A stretch of 64,000 nucleotides of DNA from Kitasatospora terrestris (GTDB lineage Bacteria; Actinomycetota; Actinomycetes; Streptomycetales; Streptomycetaceae), in assembly GCF_039542905.1 (NCBI RefSeq), contig NZ_BAABIS010000001.1:310001-374000 (forward strand), read 5' to 3'. A model generated the notes under the pieces. That model saw nothing but the letters and a program-made list of their open reading frames with translations. It had not been told where the DNA came from and did not search any database. A program made the translations under genes and the position numbers. Positions 15,911 to 24,222 of the stretch are shown here, in pieces. Every line of letters starts with the position of its first letter. Within the stretch, counting starts at the first letter, position 1.

Positions 15911-17023
15911 ATGAACGATGTTAAGGGTTTCTGTGCGCCGCGGTTCGCCGCGGTCGGCGCGGCCTTTGCGGAATTGCTCGGCAAGGACGAGGTGGGTGCC
16001 TCGGCGGCCGTGTTCCTGGACGGCGAACCGGTGGTCGACCTGTGGGGCGGCTTCGCCGATGCGGAGCGGTCCGTCGCGTGGGAGCGCGACACCCTCGTCT
16101 GCGTGAACTCGACGACCAAGAACATGACGGCCCTGTGCGCCCTGCTCCTGGCCGACCGGGGCGAGCTCGACCTGTCCGCGCCGGTCGCCGCCTACTGGCC
16201 CGGGTTCGCCGCGGCCGGCAAGGAGGGCGTCCTGGTGCGGCACGTGCTGTCGCACACGGCGGGGCTGCCGGACCTGTCCGGGCCGACGACGGTCGAGGAG
16301 CTCTACGACTGGGACGCGGTGACGGCGGGCCTGGCCGCGCAGCCGCCCGCATGGACGCCGGGAACGGCCGCCGGGTACCACGCGCTGACCTTCGGCTTCC
16401 TCGTCGGCGAGGTCGTCCGGCGCGTCACCGGCCGCTCTCCGGGCGCGTTCTTCGCCGAGGCGGTCGCCGGGCCGCTGGGCGCGGACTTCCACCTCGGGCT
16501 CGCCGCGGAGCACGACCACCGCGTCTCGCCGCTCGTCCCGCCGCCGTCCCGGACCGGCGAGTACACCGCCGAGGCGCCGCTCCGACCGGACGGCACCCGC
16601 CGGGAGCACAGCGGCCCCGTGATCGGCGTGGGCGACGTCAACTCCGCGGCCTGGCGCCGTGCCCAGCTCCCCGCGGTGAACGGCTTCGGCAATGCCCGCT
16701 CGGTCGCCCTCGTCCACGCGGTCCTGGCGAACGGGGGCTCGGCCGGCGGCGTGCGGCTGCTGTCCCCCGGGGGCTGCGAGCCCGCGTGGCGCGAGGAGTT
16801 CCGCGGCGTGGACCGGGTGCTGGGGACGCCGATGTCCTGGACGACGGGCTTCGGCAGGTTCGGCGAGACCTTCGGCTGGGGCGGCTGGGGCGGCTCGCTG
16901 GTGGTGAGCGATCCCGCGTCCCGCCTGACGGCGGCCTACGTGATGAACCGGATGATCGACCGCGACGTGCAGGAGGACAACCGCGGCATGGAGATCGTGA
17001 TGGCCGCCATGCAGTCCCTCTGA
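15911..17023 (+). CDS. Serine hydrolase of the beta-lactamase/EstB family
   Basis: The 370-residue cytoplasmic protein has the class C beta-lactamase fold. The S-x-x-K motif is S67-T-T-K70, the second motif Tyr is Y156 (YHAL), and the third motif region is near the C-terminal GWGGWGGSLV. The HVLSHTAGLPD block is typical of this group. There is no signal peptide, so an intracellular esterase or EstB-like role is more likely than beta-lactam hydrolysis or cell-wall trimming. It is divergent from the AraC/GyrI regulator and followed after 12 bases by the barstar-like gene, so the two may be co-transcribed. Confidence 0.9.
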   Translation: MNDVKGFCAPRFAAVGAAFAELLGKDEVGASAAVFLDGEPVVDLWGGFADAERSVAWERDTLVCVNSTTKNMTALCALLLADRGELDLSAPVAAYWPGFAAAGKEGVLVRHVLSHTAGLPDLSGPTTVEELYDWDAVTAGLAAQPPAWTPGTAAGYHALTFGFLVGEVVRRVTGRSPGAFFAEAVAGPLGADFHLGLAAEHDHRVSPLVPPPSRTGEYTAEAPLRPDGTRREHSGPVIGVGDVNSAAWRRAQLPAVNGFGNARSVALVHAVLANGGSAGGVRLLSPGGCEPAWREEFRGVDRVLGTPMSWTTGFGRFGETFGWGGWGGSLVVSDPASRLTAAYVMNRMIDRDVQEDNRGMEIVMAAMQSL

Positions 17024-17035
17024 AAGGATCCGGCG

Positions 17036-17782
17036 GTGCCGAAGCCGAAGCCCACCCTCGTGGAACGACGCTCCCCCTGGGTCGTGTTCACCCGCGCCGA
17101 CGACCCCTGGTGGGCGTCGGAGTCCGCAGCGCTCACCGCACGCGACGGCCTGGTGCTCCGACTGGACGGCCGCGAGCTCCGGGACGCGCCCTCCGTCTTC
17201 CGGACCTTCGCGCAGGAGTTGGAGTTCGTCGGCTGCTTCGGCCACAACTGGGACGCCCTGGTGGACTGCCTGCACGACTGGCACGGCCCCGGCCACGGCG
17301 ACCAGGACCTCGCGATCGTGGTCGAGCACGCGGACGCGCTGCGCGACGCCCGGTTCCTAGGGCTCCTCGTCTCGGTGTGCGCCACGGCGGCCTGGCGGTC
17401 GAACCTGCGCCTCGACGCCGACGGCGACCTCGACGAGGAGCACCGCCGGCGGATCGCCCAGCACTTCGTCTTCCTGCTGGACCACACCTCCTCGGCCGCC
17501 TTCACCGAGGCGGTGGCCCGCGGCGCGGACGTCGCGGTGGCCCTGGCGGAGGGCCGGCTGCTGGCCACCCTGACCGACGCCGACTGGCCGGGCGGGGATC
17601 CGGCGGCCGCTCCTTGGACGGCCGGTCCGCTCGCCTTCGCGGACGAGGAGATCCTCGCCGGCCGTCCCGCGCGGGCGGTCGAGGAGTTCCGCTCGCGCCT
17701 GGACTGCTCCGCGGAGCAGGCCGCCGACGTCCTCCGGTCCCGCAGCGCGTACCTGCGCGGGCAGGGGCTCCCGTGCGGTTGA
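17036..17782 (+). CDS. Barstar-family protein
   Basis: The 248-residue protein contains a barstar domain at about residues 38-110, with the block GRELRDAPSVFRTFAQELEF followed by FGHNWDALVDCLHDW (to residue 82), the classic RNase-inhibitor signature. Barstar proteins bind and block barnase-type ribonucleases. The C-terminal part (about 150-248) is not part of the classical 90-residue inhibitor and is unassigned. No barnase-like RNase gene is next to it, so the partner is unknown. It starts at GTG 17036, 12 bases after the hydrolase stop, with AAAGGA as ribosome site. Confidence 0.82.
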   Translation: MPKPKPTLVERRSPWVVFTRADDPWWASESAALTARDGLVLRLDGRELRDAPSVFRTFAQELEFVGCFGHNWDALVDCLHDWHGPGHGDQDLAIVVEHADALRDARFLGLLVSVCATAAWRSNLRLDADGDLDEEHRRRIAQHFVFLLDHTSSAAFTEAVARGADVAVALAEGRLLATLTDADWPGGDPAAAPWTAGPLAFADEEILAGRPARAVEEFRSRLDCSAEQAADVLRSRSAYLRGQGLPCG

Positions 17783-17829
17783 CGCGCCGTCGGCCGCCCC
17801 GGTGCCGGGGGCGGTCGTAGGATCGGGCC

Positions 17830-18105
17830 ATGTCGAGGATGTCGTGGTACTCCCGCGGTTCGGTGCTGTCGATCGGGTCGGTGGGCTCGTGCCTGTCGAT
17901 CGGGTCGGTCGGGAGCGTGCTGTCCGTCGGGTCGGTGGGCAGTGCGCTGTCGGTCGGCTCGGCGGGGTCGTGGCTGAGTGCGGGTTCGCTGCTGTCCGCC
18001 CGCTCGTGCTGGTCGGTGATGTCCTGGCGTTCCGACCGCGCGGTGCTGGCGGCCGGGGCGGTGGCGGTGCTGGCCGGGGTGGCGCTGGCGCGGCGTCCCC
18101 GGTAG
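17830..18105 (+). CDS. Nine-residue repeat protein with C-terminal membrane segment
   Basis: This 91-residue protein has residues 11-55 formed by about five copies of a nine-residue unit S-(I/V)-G-S-(V/A)-G-S-x-L. A degraded unit and a basic patch follow, then a hydrophobic C-terminal segment (AVLAAGAVAVLAGVALA) ending in Arg. The regular small-residue repeat could fold as a compact beta-solenoid. Similar short SIGS-type repeat peptides occur in streptomycetes without known function. The ATG lies just after a TAGGAT -10-like sequence at 17818-17823, so the transcript may be leaderless. No partner gene is evident. Confidence 0.7.
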   Translation: MSRMSWYSRGSVLSIGSVGSCLSIGSVGSVLSVGSVGSALSVGSAGSWLSAGSLLSARSCWSVMSWRSDRAVLAAGAVAVLAGVALARRPR

Positions 18106-18146
18106 CGGCGGGCGGTCTCAGGCGTCGTCGGTAGCGGCGGGCGGTC

Positions 18147-18785
18147 TCAGGCGTCGTCGGCGGCCGCGGCACTGCTGTCCTGCTGGACGTGGGCGTTGTC
18201 GTTCCAGCGCAGCAGGGCGGGGATGCCGTGCTGCCATCCGAGGACGGTGAGGGACGCCGGGCCGAGCCGCAGGTGGGCGGCGAAGTCGACCTCCTGGCCG
18301 AGCCAGCGGGCGGCGACGGCGCTCAGGATGTGGCCGTGCGCGAAGACCAGCTTGTCGGCGGTGCCCGTGCGCGCCCAGGCCACGACCTCGTCGGCGCGGG
18401 CGCTGACGGCGTCGAGGGGTTCGCCGCCCGGAGTGCCGTCGTGCCAGAGCTGCCAGCCGGGCCGCTGCTGCTGGATCCGGGCGGTGGTGAGGCCTTCGTA
18501 GTCGCCGTAGTCGACTTCGGCGAGGGCTTCCCAGGTGGTGGCGCGGCCGCCGAAGCCGGCCAGCTCGCAGGTGCGGACGGCCCTCGACAGCGGGCTGGTG
18601 CGCACCTCGGCCCCGGGGAGGCCGTTCCAGGGCGCGGCGTGCAGGCGCCGGCCGAGCAGGGTGGCGCGGAGCTCGCCCTGGGGCAGCAGGGGGACGTCGG
18701 TGCGGCCGGTGTGCCGGCCGGACTCGGCCCAGGCGGTGAGGCCGTGGCGGGTCATCAGCAGCCGGGGTGCGGCGGGTTCGGGCAT
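18147..18785 (-). CDS. Histidine phosphatase (phosphoglycerate mutase-like)
   Basis: About 212 residues from the ATG at 18785. The frame continues upstream but without protein character. The RHG motif that carries the phospho-accepting His is at residues 13-15 ([11 protein letters not shown]). The second Arg/Glu region is [15 protein letters not shown]...EVDYGDYEG, and the second His is in [16 protein letters not shown]. Members of this family remove phosphate from sugars, cofactors or alpha-ribazole phosphate. The last group has closely similar sequences, but no cobalamin gene is nearby, so the substrate stays open. Confidence 0.88.
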   Translation of the reverse strand: MPEPAAPRLLMTRHGLTAWAESGRHTGRTDVPLLPQGELRATLLGRRLHAAPWNGLPGAEVRTSPLSRAVRTCELAGFGGRATTWEALAEVDYGDYEGLTTARIQQQRPGWQLWHDGTPGGEPLDAVSARADEVVAWARTGTADKLVFAHGHILSAVAARWLGQEVDFAAHLRLGPASLTVLGWQHGIPALLRWNDNAHVQQDSSAAAADDA

Positions 18786-18939
18786 GGGTGGTCTCCCGGC
18801 TCGGGCGCCGCGTCTCCCGACGCCGTGCTCTCGTTGACCCGCCCATCCAACGAGGTGTCGGCCCGTCCGTCGGGGAGGCGGTGGGAGGCGGGCCGGGGGG
18901 CGCACCCGTTCGGCCCACGGGTGGGAGGCGCGGGGGCGG

Positions 18940-20038
18940 TCAGCGCAGCATCGCGGTGAGCAGGTCGCTGCCGAGGCCGGTCAGCGCGGCGTGGTCGAGG
19001 GTGTAGCTGACGTAGCGTCCGTGCCGCCGGGTGGTGAGCAGGCCGGCGCGGCGGAGCAGGGCGAGGTGGCGGGAGACCTCGGGGGGCGTGAGGTCCCAGG
19101 CGGTGGCGAGTTCGCCGGTGGTGTGGGGGCCGCGGGCGAGGGTGCGCAGCAGGCGCAGCCGGACGGGGTGGGAGAGTGCTTCGAGGCGCAGTTCGACGGT
19201 CTGCAGGGGGACGGGGCGCGGGGGGCCGGGGTTCGGCGACGGGGTACTGGACGACGGGTTGCCAGCCGGGTGCGCTGACGACGACGAGGTGGGGGCTGCC
19301 GAAGACGCTGGGGATGAAGGTGACTCCGCTGCCGTGCGCGCTGGTGGCGTTGTCCTGGAGTTTGTCGACGAGGATCCGGGTGCCGTCCGGGGAGAGGGCG
19401 ACGGCGCCGGAGACCGAGGTGAGGGCCGGGCCGATGCCCTGGTGCCTGAGCAGGTCGTTCTTGAGGCGTAGGTCGGTGGCGAGTTGGGTGGTGATGCCTC
19501 CCCAGGCGGTGTCGAAGAAGGCTTCGCCGCACAGTTCGAGGGTGTGGCGGACGCGGGCCCGGACGGCGGCGGGGTCGGCGAGGAGGCGTTCGGCGAAGGC
19601 CTCCTGGAGGGCGCCGCGGGCCTGGGCCCGGACGAGGGCGCGGTCGCGGGCGGCCGGGTCGGTGAGCGGTGATCCGGTGCCCAGTCCGGCGCCGAAGCGG
19701 ACGCGGTTGCTGCCGCAGGTGGTGACGAGGGCGGCGGTGGCGTAGGCGTCGTCGTCGAGCAGGTCGAGGTCGTCGAGTTCCTGGGCGAGGGTCGGTCGGG
19801 GGCGGGCGGGGACCAGGAAGTCGGCGCGCGAGGAGCGCCAGAGGAACTCCGCTTCGCGCAGGCGTTCGGCGAGTTCGGGGCGGAGGGCGGCCCAGGTCTC
19901 GGCGGCCCAGCCGGCGAGCCGCGGGTGGTGTCCGGGTTCGGCGAGGACGTGCAGCATCGAGGTCAGCTCGGCGAGCGGGGAGGCGGTGAAGCGCAGCCGC
20001 TCGGCGGGCAGTCCGGTGATGTCGATCGTCAGTGTCAC
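18940..20038 (-). pseudogene. ArsR-type regulator with DUF5937 domain, split by a frameshift
   Basis: From the ATG at 20038, about 270 codons encode a DUF5937-type sensor domain, through the APGWQPVVQYPVAEP block near 19240. The sequence then continues as an ArsR winged helix in a different frame: VELRLEALSHPVRLRLLRTL, then TPPEVSRHLALLRRAGLLTTRRHGRYVSYTL, ending at 18940. Intact relatives have both parts in one chain of about 365 residues. The span here holds one base more than a multiple of three, and the switch falls within a run of C/G tracts at about 19205-19232. This is either a true inactivating indel or a sequencing error in a homopolymer. If intact, it would repress itself and the divergent MFS gene through the palindrome at 20074-20102. 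Confidence 0.75.
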
Positions 20039-20073
20039 GGGCCCATCCTCGCCGGTCGGGCGGCCGGTGCCCG

Positions 20074-20102
20074 CGTCGGTTGACGGTTTCCGTCAACCGA
20101 CG
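20074..20102. promoter_or_regulatory. Perfect 13-base palindromic operator between ArsR and MFS genes
   Basis: CGTCGGTTGACGG (20074-20086) and its exact complement (20090-20102) are separated by TTT. A further half-site GTTGACGG lies at 20129-20136, directly before the MFS start codon. Position and symmetry fit an ArsR-family operator controlling both genes. Confidence 0.75.
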
Positions 20103-20137
20103 GGACCGGCCGGGCGGTCGTGCGCACCGTTGACGGC

Positions 20138-21424
20138 ATGTCATCCACGATCCGGCTCCGGGCCGCCGCTCTCGTCCGCTCCTCCGGGGGTCCCCGCTAC
20201 GCCGTCGCCCTCGCGGTCGACGCGCTCGGCACCGGCCTGTTGCGGCCGTTCCTGCTGCTGTACGGCCTGGCGGTGCTGCGCCTGTCGGCGCCGGTGACCG
20301 GGACGGCGATGACGGTCGGGGTGGTGGCGGGGCTGGCGTGCATGCCGGCGCTGGGTGCCTGGCTGGACCGGGGGGCGCGCAGTTCGGCGGTCGCGGCGTC
20401 GATGCTGGTGCGGGTGGCGGGTGTGGTGCTGCTGCTGGTCGCGCCGCCGGGCGGCGCGGCGCTGTTCGCCGTGGCGGCGCTGTTCCTCGGGGTCGGCAAT
20501 CAGGCGTGGCCGGCCGCGCACGCGGCGCTGGTGGCGACGGTGAGCGAGGGGCGGGAGCGCGATGCCGCGCTGGCGGCGGGCCGGGCGCTGCGCAACGCGG
20601 GCCTGGGCGTGGGGGCGCTGCTGGCGACGGCCTGTCTGGCGGGGGGCGCGAGCGCGCTGCGGCTGCTGGCGGCGGCGACGGGGGTGGCGTACCTGGTCGC
20701 GGCCGCCCTGGCCCGGTCGGTGCGCGTGGAGGCGCCGCCGGCTGCCGGGCGGGCCGCCGCGGGCGGTCCGGCGCCCCGGCTGGGGACGCTGCTGGCGGCC
20801 AACGCGGTGTACGTGTTCTGCCTCAACGTCCCGGAGATCGCGCTGCCGCTGGTCCTGGTGACGCAGCTGCACGCCTCACCGGTGTGGTCGGCGGCGGTCT
20901 TCGTGGCCAACACGGTCCTGGTGGTGACCCTCCAGGTGCCGGTCACCGTCGCGCTGGCCCGTCTCCCGCGGCGGACGGCCCTGGCCCTCGGCGGACTCGT
21001 CCTCGCGGTCTCCTACCTGGGCTTCCTCGCGGCCGGCGGACTCGGCCACGGCTGGGCGGCGCCGGCCGTCGCCGCGGTGTCCGTGGTCTGCACGGTCGGC
21101 GAGATCGTGTACGCGGGGACGGCGACCGCGCTGGTCACCGAGCTCGCCCCGGCGCACGCGCCGGGCCGGGCGCTGGCCAGCTTCCAGCTCTCCACCGGTG
21201 CCGGCCTCGCCGTCTCCCCGGCCGTGATCACCGCCCTGGCCCCGCACGGCCCGGCCGCCCTGTGGGGCACCCTCGCCGCCGGGACGCTGCTCGCGGCGGG
21301 CGCCGTCGCCCGCCCGGGGGCGGACCGGCCCCGTGGCCCTCGCGTCCCCGGCGCGACGGCGGGCCCCGGGGCGAGCGGCGTCAGCCCGGCGCGGTCTCGG
21401 GCAGTGGCTGCTCGCACCAGATGA
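20138..21424 (+). CDS. MFS transporter, drug-efflux type
   Basis: About 428 residues from the ATG at 20138. The frame opens at a GTG six codons earlier. Roughly 12 membrane segments are predicted, with an MFS loop motif between segments 2 and 3 (LGAWLDRGARSSAV). The C-terminal 40 residues are an Ala/Gly/Pro/Arg-rich tail whose coding region overlaps the convergent phosphatase gene by 44 bases. It is divergent from a DUF5937-ArsR regulator and shares its palindromic operator, so induction by an exported compound is likely. The substrate is unknown. Confidence 0.87.
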   Translation: MSSTIRLRAAALVRSSGGPRYAVALAVDALGTGLLRPFLLLYGLAVLRLSAPVTGTAMTVGVVAGLACMPALGAWLDRGARSSAVAASMLVRVAGVVLLLVAPPGGAALFAVAALFLGVGNQAWPAAHAALVATVSEGRERDAALAAGRALRNAGLGVGALLATACLAGGASALRLLAAATGVAYLVAAALARSVRVEAPPAAGRAAAGGPAPRLGTLLAANAVYVFCLNVPEIALPLVLVTQLHASPVWSAAVFVANTVLVVTLQVPVTVALARLPRRTALALGGLVLAVSYLGFLAAGGLGHGWAAPAVAAVSVVCTVGEIVYAGTATALVTELAPAHAPGRALASFQLSTGAGLAVSPAVITALAPHGPAALWGTLAAGTLLAAGAVARPGADRPRGPRVPGATAGPGASGVSPARSRAVAARTR

Positions 21425-23768
21425 TCTTGCCGGTGTCGGTGTACCGGGTGCCCCACCGGCGGGTCAGCTGGGCCAGGATGAACAGGCCCCGCCCGCCCTC
21501 GTCGGTGGTCCGGGCGTGGCGCAGCCGCGGGGAGCTGCTGGCCCCGTCGGAGACCTCGCAGATGAGCGACGCCTGCCGGATCAGCCGCAGCGAGATCGGC
21601 GGCCGGCCGTAGCGGAGGGCGTTGGTGACCAGTTCGCTGACGGCCAGTTCGGTGGTGAAGGCGAGCTCCTGGAGCTGCCACGCGTCGAGCTGGCGCGCCG
21701 CGAGGAGCCTGGCCCGGGACACCTCGGTGGGGTCGCTCTCCAGGTCCCAGGTGGCGATGCGGTCGGGTGCGATCCGGCCGGTGCGGGCCACCAGCAGGGC
21801 GACGTCCTCCTGCGGCACGGGCGGCAGGGCGCGCACCAGGCGGTCGCAGACCAGCTCCGGGGGGTCGGCCGCGGACACCGCGTCGGGCAGCGGCCTGCCG
21901 CCCTGGTCCGGCCGGGCGGCGCGGGTGGTGAGGGCGAGCACGGTGCCCTCGGGGAGGTCCAGGGCCGCGGTCTCGAACGGCAGGCTGCCCTCGCCGAGCG
22001 GCGGGCCGGGCGGCAGGCCGAGCCGGACGGCCTGGTCGCCGGGGCGGGCCAGGATCGGCCCCGGGTGGCCGGCGCTGGCCGCGGTGCACCGCCCGGTCGC
22101 CGGGTCGTGGACCAGGTAGAGGCAGGTGGCGCCCTGGGCCGCCGCCGCGGCGCCGCCGTGCGGCTGGTGGGCCCGTTCCTCGCCGAGGCGCAGCACCAGG
22201 TCGTCCAGGTGGGCGAGCAGTTCGTCGGGCGCCAGGTCCTGGTCGGCCAGGGTGTGGACGGCGGTGCGCAGCCGTCCCATCGCGGCGGCGGCGTCGATGC
22301 CGCGGCCGGCCACCTCGCCGACCACCAGCGCGGTGCGGGCGCCGGGCAGCGGGATGACGTCGAACCACTTGCCGCCGACCTCGCCTGCGGTGGCGGCCGG
22401 CAGGTAGCGGTGGGCGATCTCCAGGGTGGGGCCGCTGGGCAGGACCGGCGGCAGCAGGCTGCGCTGGAGGGCCAGGGCGGTGCGGTGCTCGCGGGCGAAG
22501 CGCCGGGCGTTGTCCAGGCAGACCGCGGCCCGGGACACCAGCTCCTCCGCGAGGGCCACGTCGTCCGGCTCGAAGGGTTCGCCGCGCAGCAGGACGACGA
22601 CGCCGAGGACCGCGCCGCGGGCGCCGATCGGGAGGGCCAGGACGGCCGAGGCGGCGCCGCTGGTCACCGCGGGCTGCCGGCTCAGGTCGGCGGCGAGCCA
22701 CGGCGGCCAGGGCAGCAGGTGGTTCTCCAGCACCGCGGACCCGGTGGCAAGGGCGGCGGCCATCGGCGAGTCCGGGTGGTAGCGGGGCTCGCCGCCGACG
22801 GCCGCGACCGGCCGGATGCCGTCGGGGCCCGCCGCGCCGTGCGCGACCCGGCGGAGCCTGCCCACGGCTGCTCCCGGGTCGGGTTCACCGCCGGCGAGGA
22901 CGGTCTCCAGCAGGTCCACGGCGGCGAAGTCGGCCAGCCGCGACACCACGACGTCCGCCAGCTCCCGTGCGGTGGTGGTGAAGTCGAGGGTGCTGCCGAT
23001 CCTGGCGCCCGACTCGGTGAGGAGCACCAGGCGTTCGCGGGTGCGGACCCGGTCGGTCACGTCGATGCCCATGTAGCACAGGCCGAGGGTGCGGCCGCGG
23101 TCGTCGTCCAGGCGCAGGTAGCCGGCCGAGAAGACGCGGTCCCGGCCCGGGTCGGCGGGCACCCGGCCGCGGTACTCGAAGTCGAGCACCGGCTGCCCGG
23201 TCCGCAGGACGTGCCGCATCACCTCGTCCACGGCCTCCGACCCGAGCTCGGGCAGGATCTCGGCCATCCGGCGGCCGACCCGGGCCGCGTTCGGCACGCC
23301 CGCGATCCGCTCCAGGGTGCGGTTGCCCCAGACGTAGCGCAGCTCGGTGTCGAGCACGGCGATGCCGTACGGGGAGTCGCTCAGGAAGCGTTCGAGGGCC
23401 GAGTGGCTGGAGCGCCACCAGGGCGCGGTGGCGAGGTCGATCGCGGCCAGGGACCACATCCGCCGGCCGCCGGGTCCGTCCAGCGCGGTGGCGTGGACAC
23501 CGAGGGTGAGGACGCGTCCGTCGCCGTGCACGGCCCTGAGCACCACCCCGTCCTCCACGGCGGAGAGCTCGGGCACCGGGTGGCCGTCGGCGAGGAGCGC
23601 GGTGAGCGGCTGCCCGAGGACGTCGGCGGCCGGGCGGCCGAAGAGCTCGGCGGCGGCCCGGGACCATCCGGTGACGGTGAGTCCGTCGTCGGCGAGCGCC
23701 CGCGCCATCGGCATGGTGTCGAAGGGCACGGCGGTGGTCGGGCCGTGGAACGGGTCCGCTGGGGGCAT
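21381..23768 (-). CDS. PAS-PAS-GAF-SpoIIE-HATPase signalling protein
   Basis: The 795-residue cytoplasmic protein has two PAS domains (about 15-125 and 125-245), a GAF domain (250-425), a PP2C/SpoIIE phosphatase domain (435-650) and a C-terminal anti-sigma-type kinase domain (660-790) with the N-box ELAVSELVTNALRYG. Such proteins act in partner-switching control of alternative sigma factors. In the phosphatase domain the usual metal-site GGDWYD is GGKWFD (Lys467), and the GDVxGHG block is GEVAGRG (Glu485). Phosphatase activity may therefore be weak or differ in metal use. No anti-sigma antagonist or sigma gene is adjacent. Confidence 0.9.
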   Translation of the reverse strand: MPPADPFHGPTTAVPFDTMPMARALADDGLTVTGWSRAAAELFGRPAADVLGQPLTALLADGHPVPELSAVEDGVVLRAVHGDGRVLTLGVHATALDGPGGRRMWSLAAIDLATAPWWRSSHSALERFLSDSPYGIAVLDTELRYVWGNRTLERIAGVPNAARVGRRMAEILPELGSEAVDEVMRHVLRTGQPVLDFEYRGRVPADPGRDRVFSAGYLRLDDDRGRTLGLCYMGIDVTDRVRTRERLVLLTESGARIGSTLDFTTTARELADVVVSRLADFAAVDLLETVLAGGEPDPGAAVGRLRRVAHGAAGPDGIRPVAAVGGEPRYHPDSPMAAALATGSAVLENHLLPWPPWLAADLSRQPAVTSGAASAVLALPIGARGAVLGVVVLLRGEPFEPDDVALAEELVSRAAVCLDNARRFAREHRTALALQRSLLPPVLPSGPTLEIAHRYLPAATAGEVGGKWFDVIPLPGARTALVVGEVAGRGIDAAAAMGRLRTAVHTLADQDLAPDELLAHLDDLVLRLGEERAHQPHGGAAAAAQGATCLYLVHDPATGRCTAASAGHPGPILARPGDQAVRLGLPPGPPLGEGSLPFETAALDLPEGTVLALTTRAARPDQGGRPLPDAVSAADPPELVCDRLVRALPPVPQEDVALLVARTGRIAPDRIATWDLESDPTEVSRARLLAARQLDAWQLQELAFTTELAVSELVTNALRYGRPPISLRLIRQASLICEVSDGASSSPRLRHARTTDEGGRGLFILAQLTRRWGTRYTDTGKIIWCEQPLPETAPG

Positions 23769-23846
23769 GGGCGCACCTTTCTCGCACGCGCTGCCGACCG
23801 GTCTCCCACACTACGCCTGGTGACCGCCGCCGGGCGCGCGGGGACA

Positions 23847-23892
23847 CGGCGGTGTCCCGCCCCGTGCGCGGGCACGGGGCGGGACACCGCCG
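23847..23892 (-). terminator. Strong terminator between the small acidic gene and the phosphatase gene
   Basis: A 21-base perfect stem (23847-23867 with 23872-23892) and a GCGG tetraloop lie 26 bases after the stop of the 58-residue gene. Confidence 0.8.
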
Positions 23893-23917
23893 GGCTGCGG
23901 GTGCGGGGGGCGGTCGG

Positions 23918-24094
23918 TCACGGAGCCCGGACGTCGGCGGCCGGCGGCTCGGGCCGGTCCTTCCCGTCCGCCCGGTCGTCGGCCTTCTCGCGGACGTCCC
24001 GCGGGGTGGGCGACGTGATGTTCCGTTCCTCTGCCGAGCGCTCGATCGCCTCCTCGTCCTCGAGCGGGGCGTCCTTGTCACCGGGGGTGGTCAT
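23918..24094 (-). CDS. Small acidic hydrophilic protein (58 residues)
   Basis: A short frame, ATG at 24094, preceded by GAGAGGA at good spacing. The product is rich in Asp, Glu, Arg and Pro with no hydrophobic segment and looks disordered, like the small stress-associated proteins of actinomycetes. A strong terminator follows directly, and the coding bias continues to the stop, both of which support a real gene. No function can be assigned. Confidence 0.6.
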   Translation of the reverse strand: MTTPGDKDAPLEDEEAIERSAEERNITSPTPRDVREKADDRADGKDRPEPPAADVRAP

Positions 24095-24222
24095 GGGGCG
24101 GTCCTCTCGCCGGGATCCTCTTCCGGGTGCGCGGCTACCCCCGAACCCGCGGTCCACGCCCGATCCGCGGGAGGGAGATCCCTGCCCGTCCGCCGCCCGG
24201 CCGACCGGCGGCGGGGCCGGGC

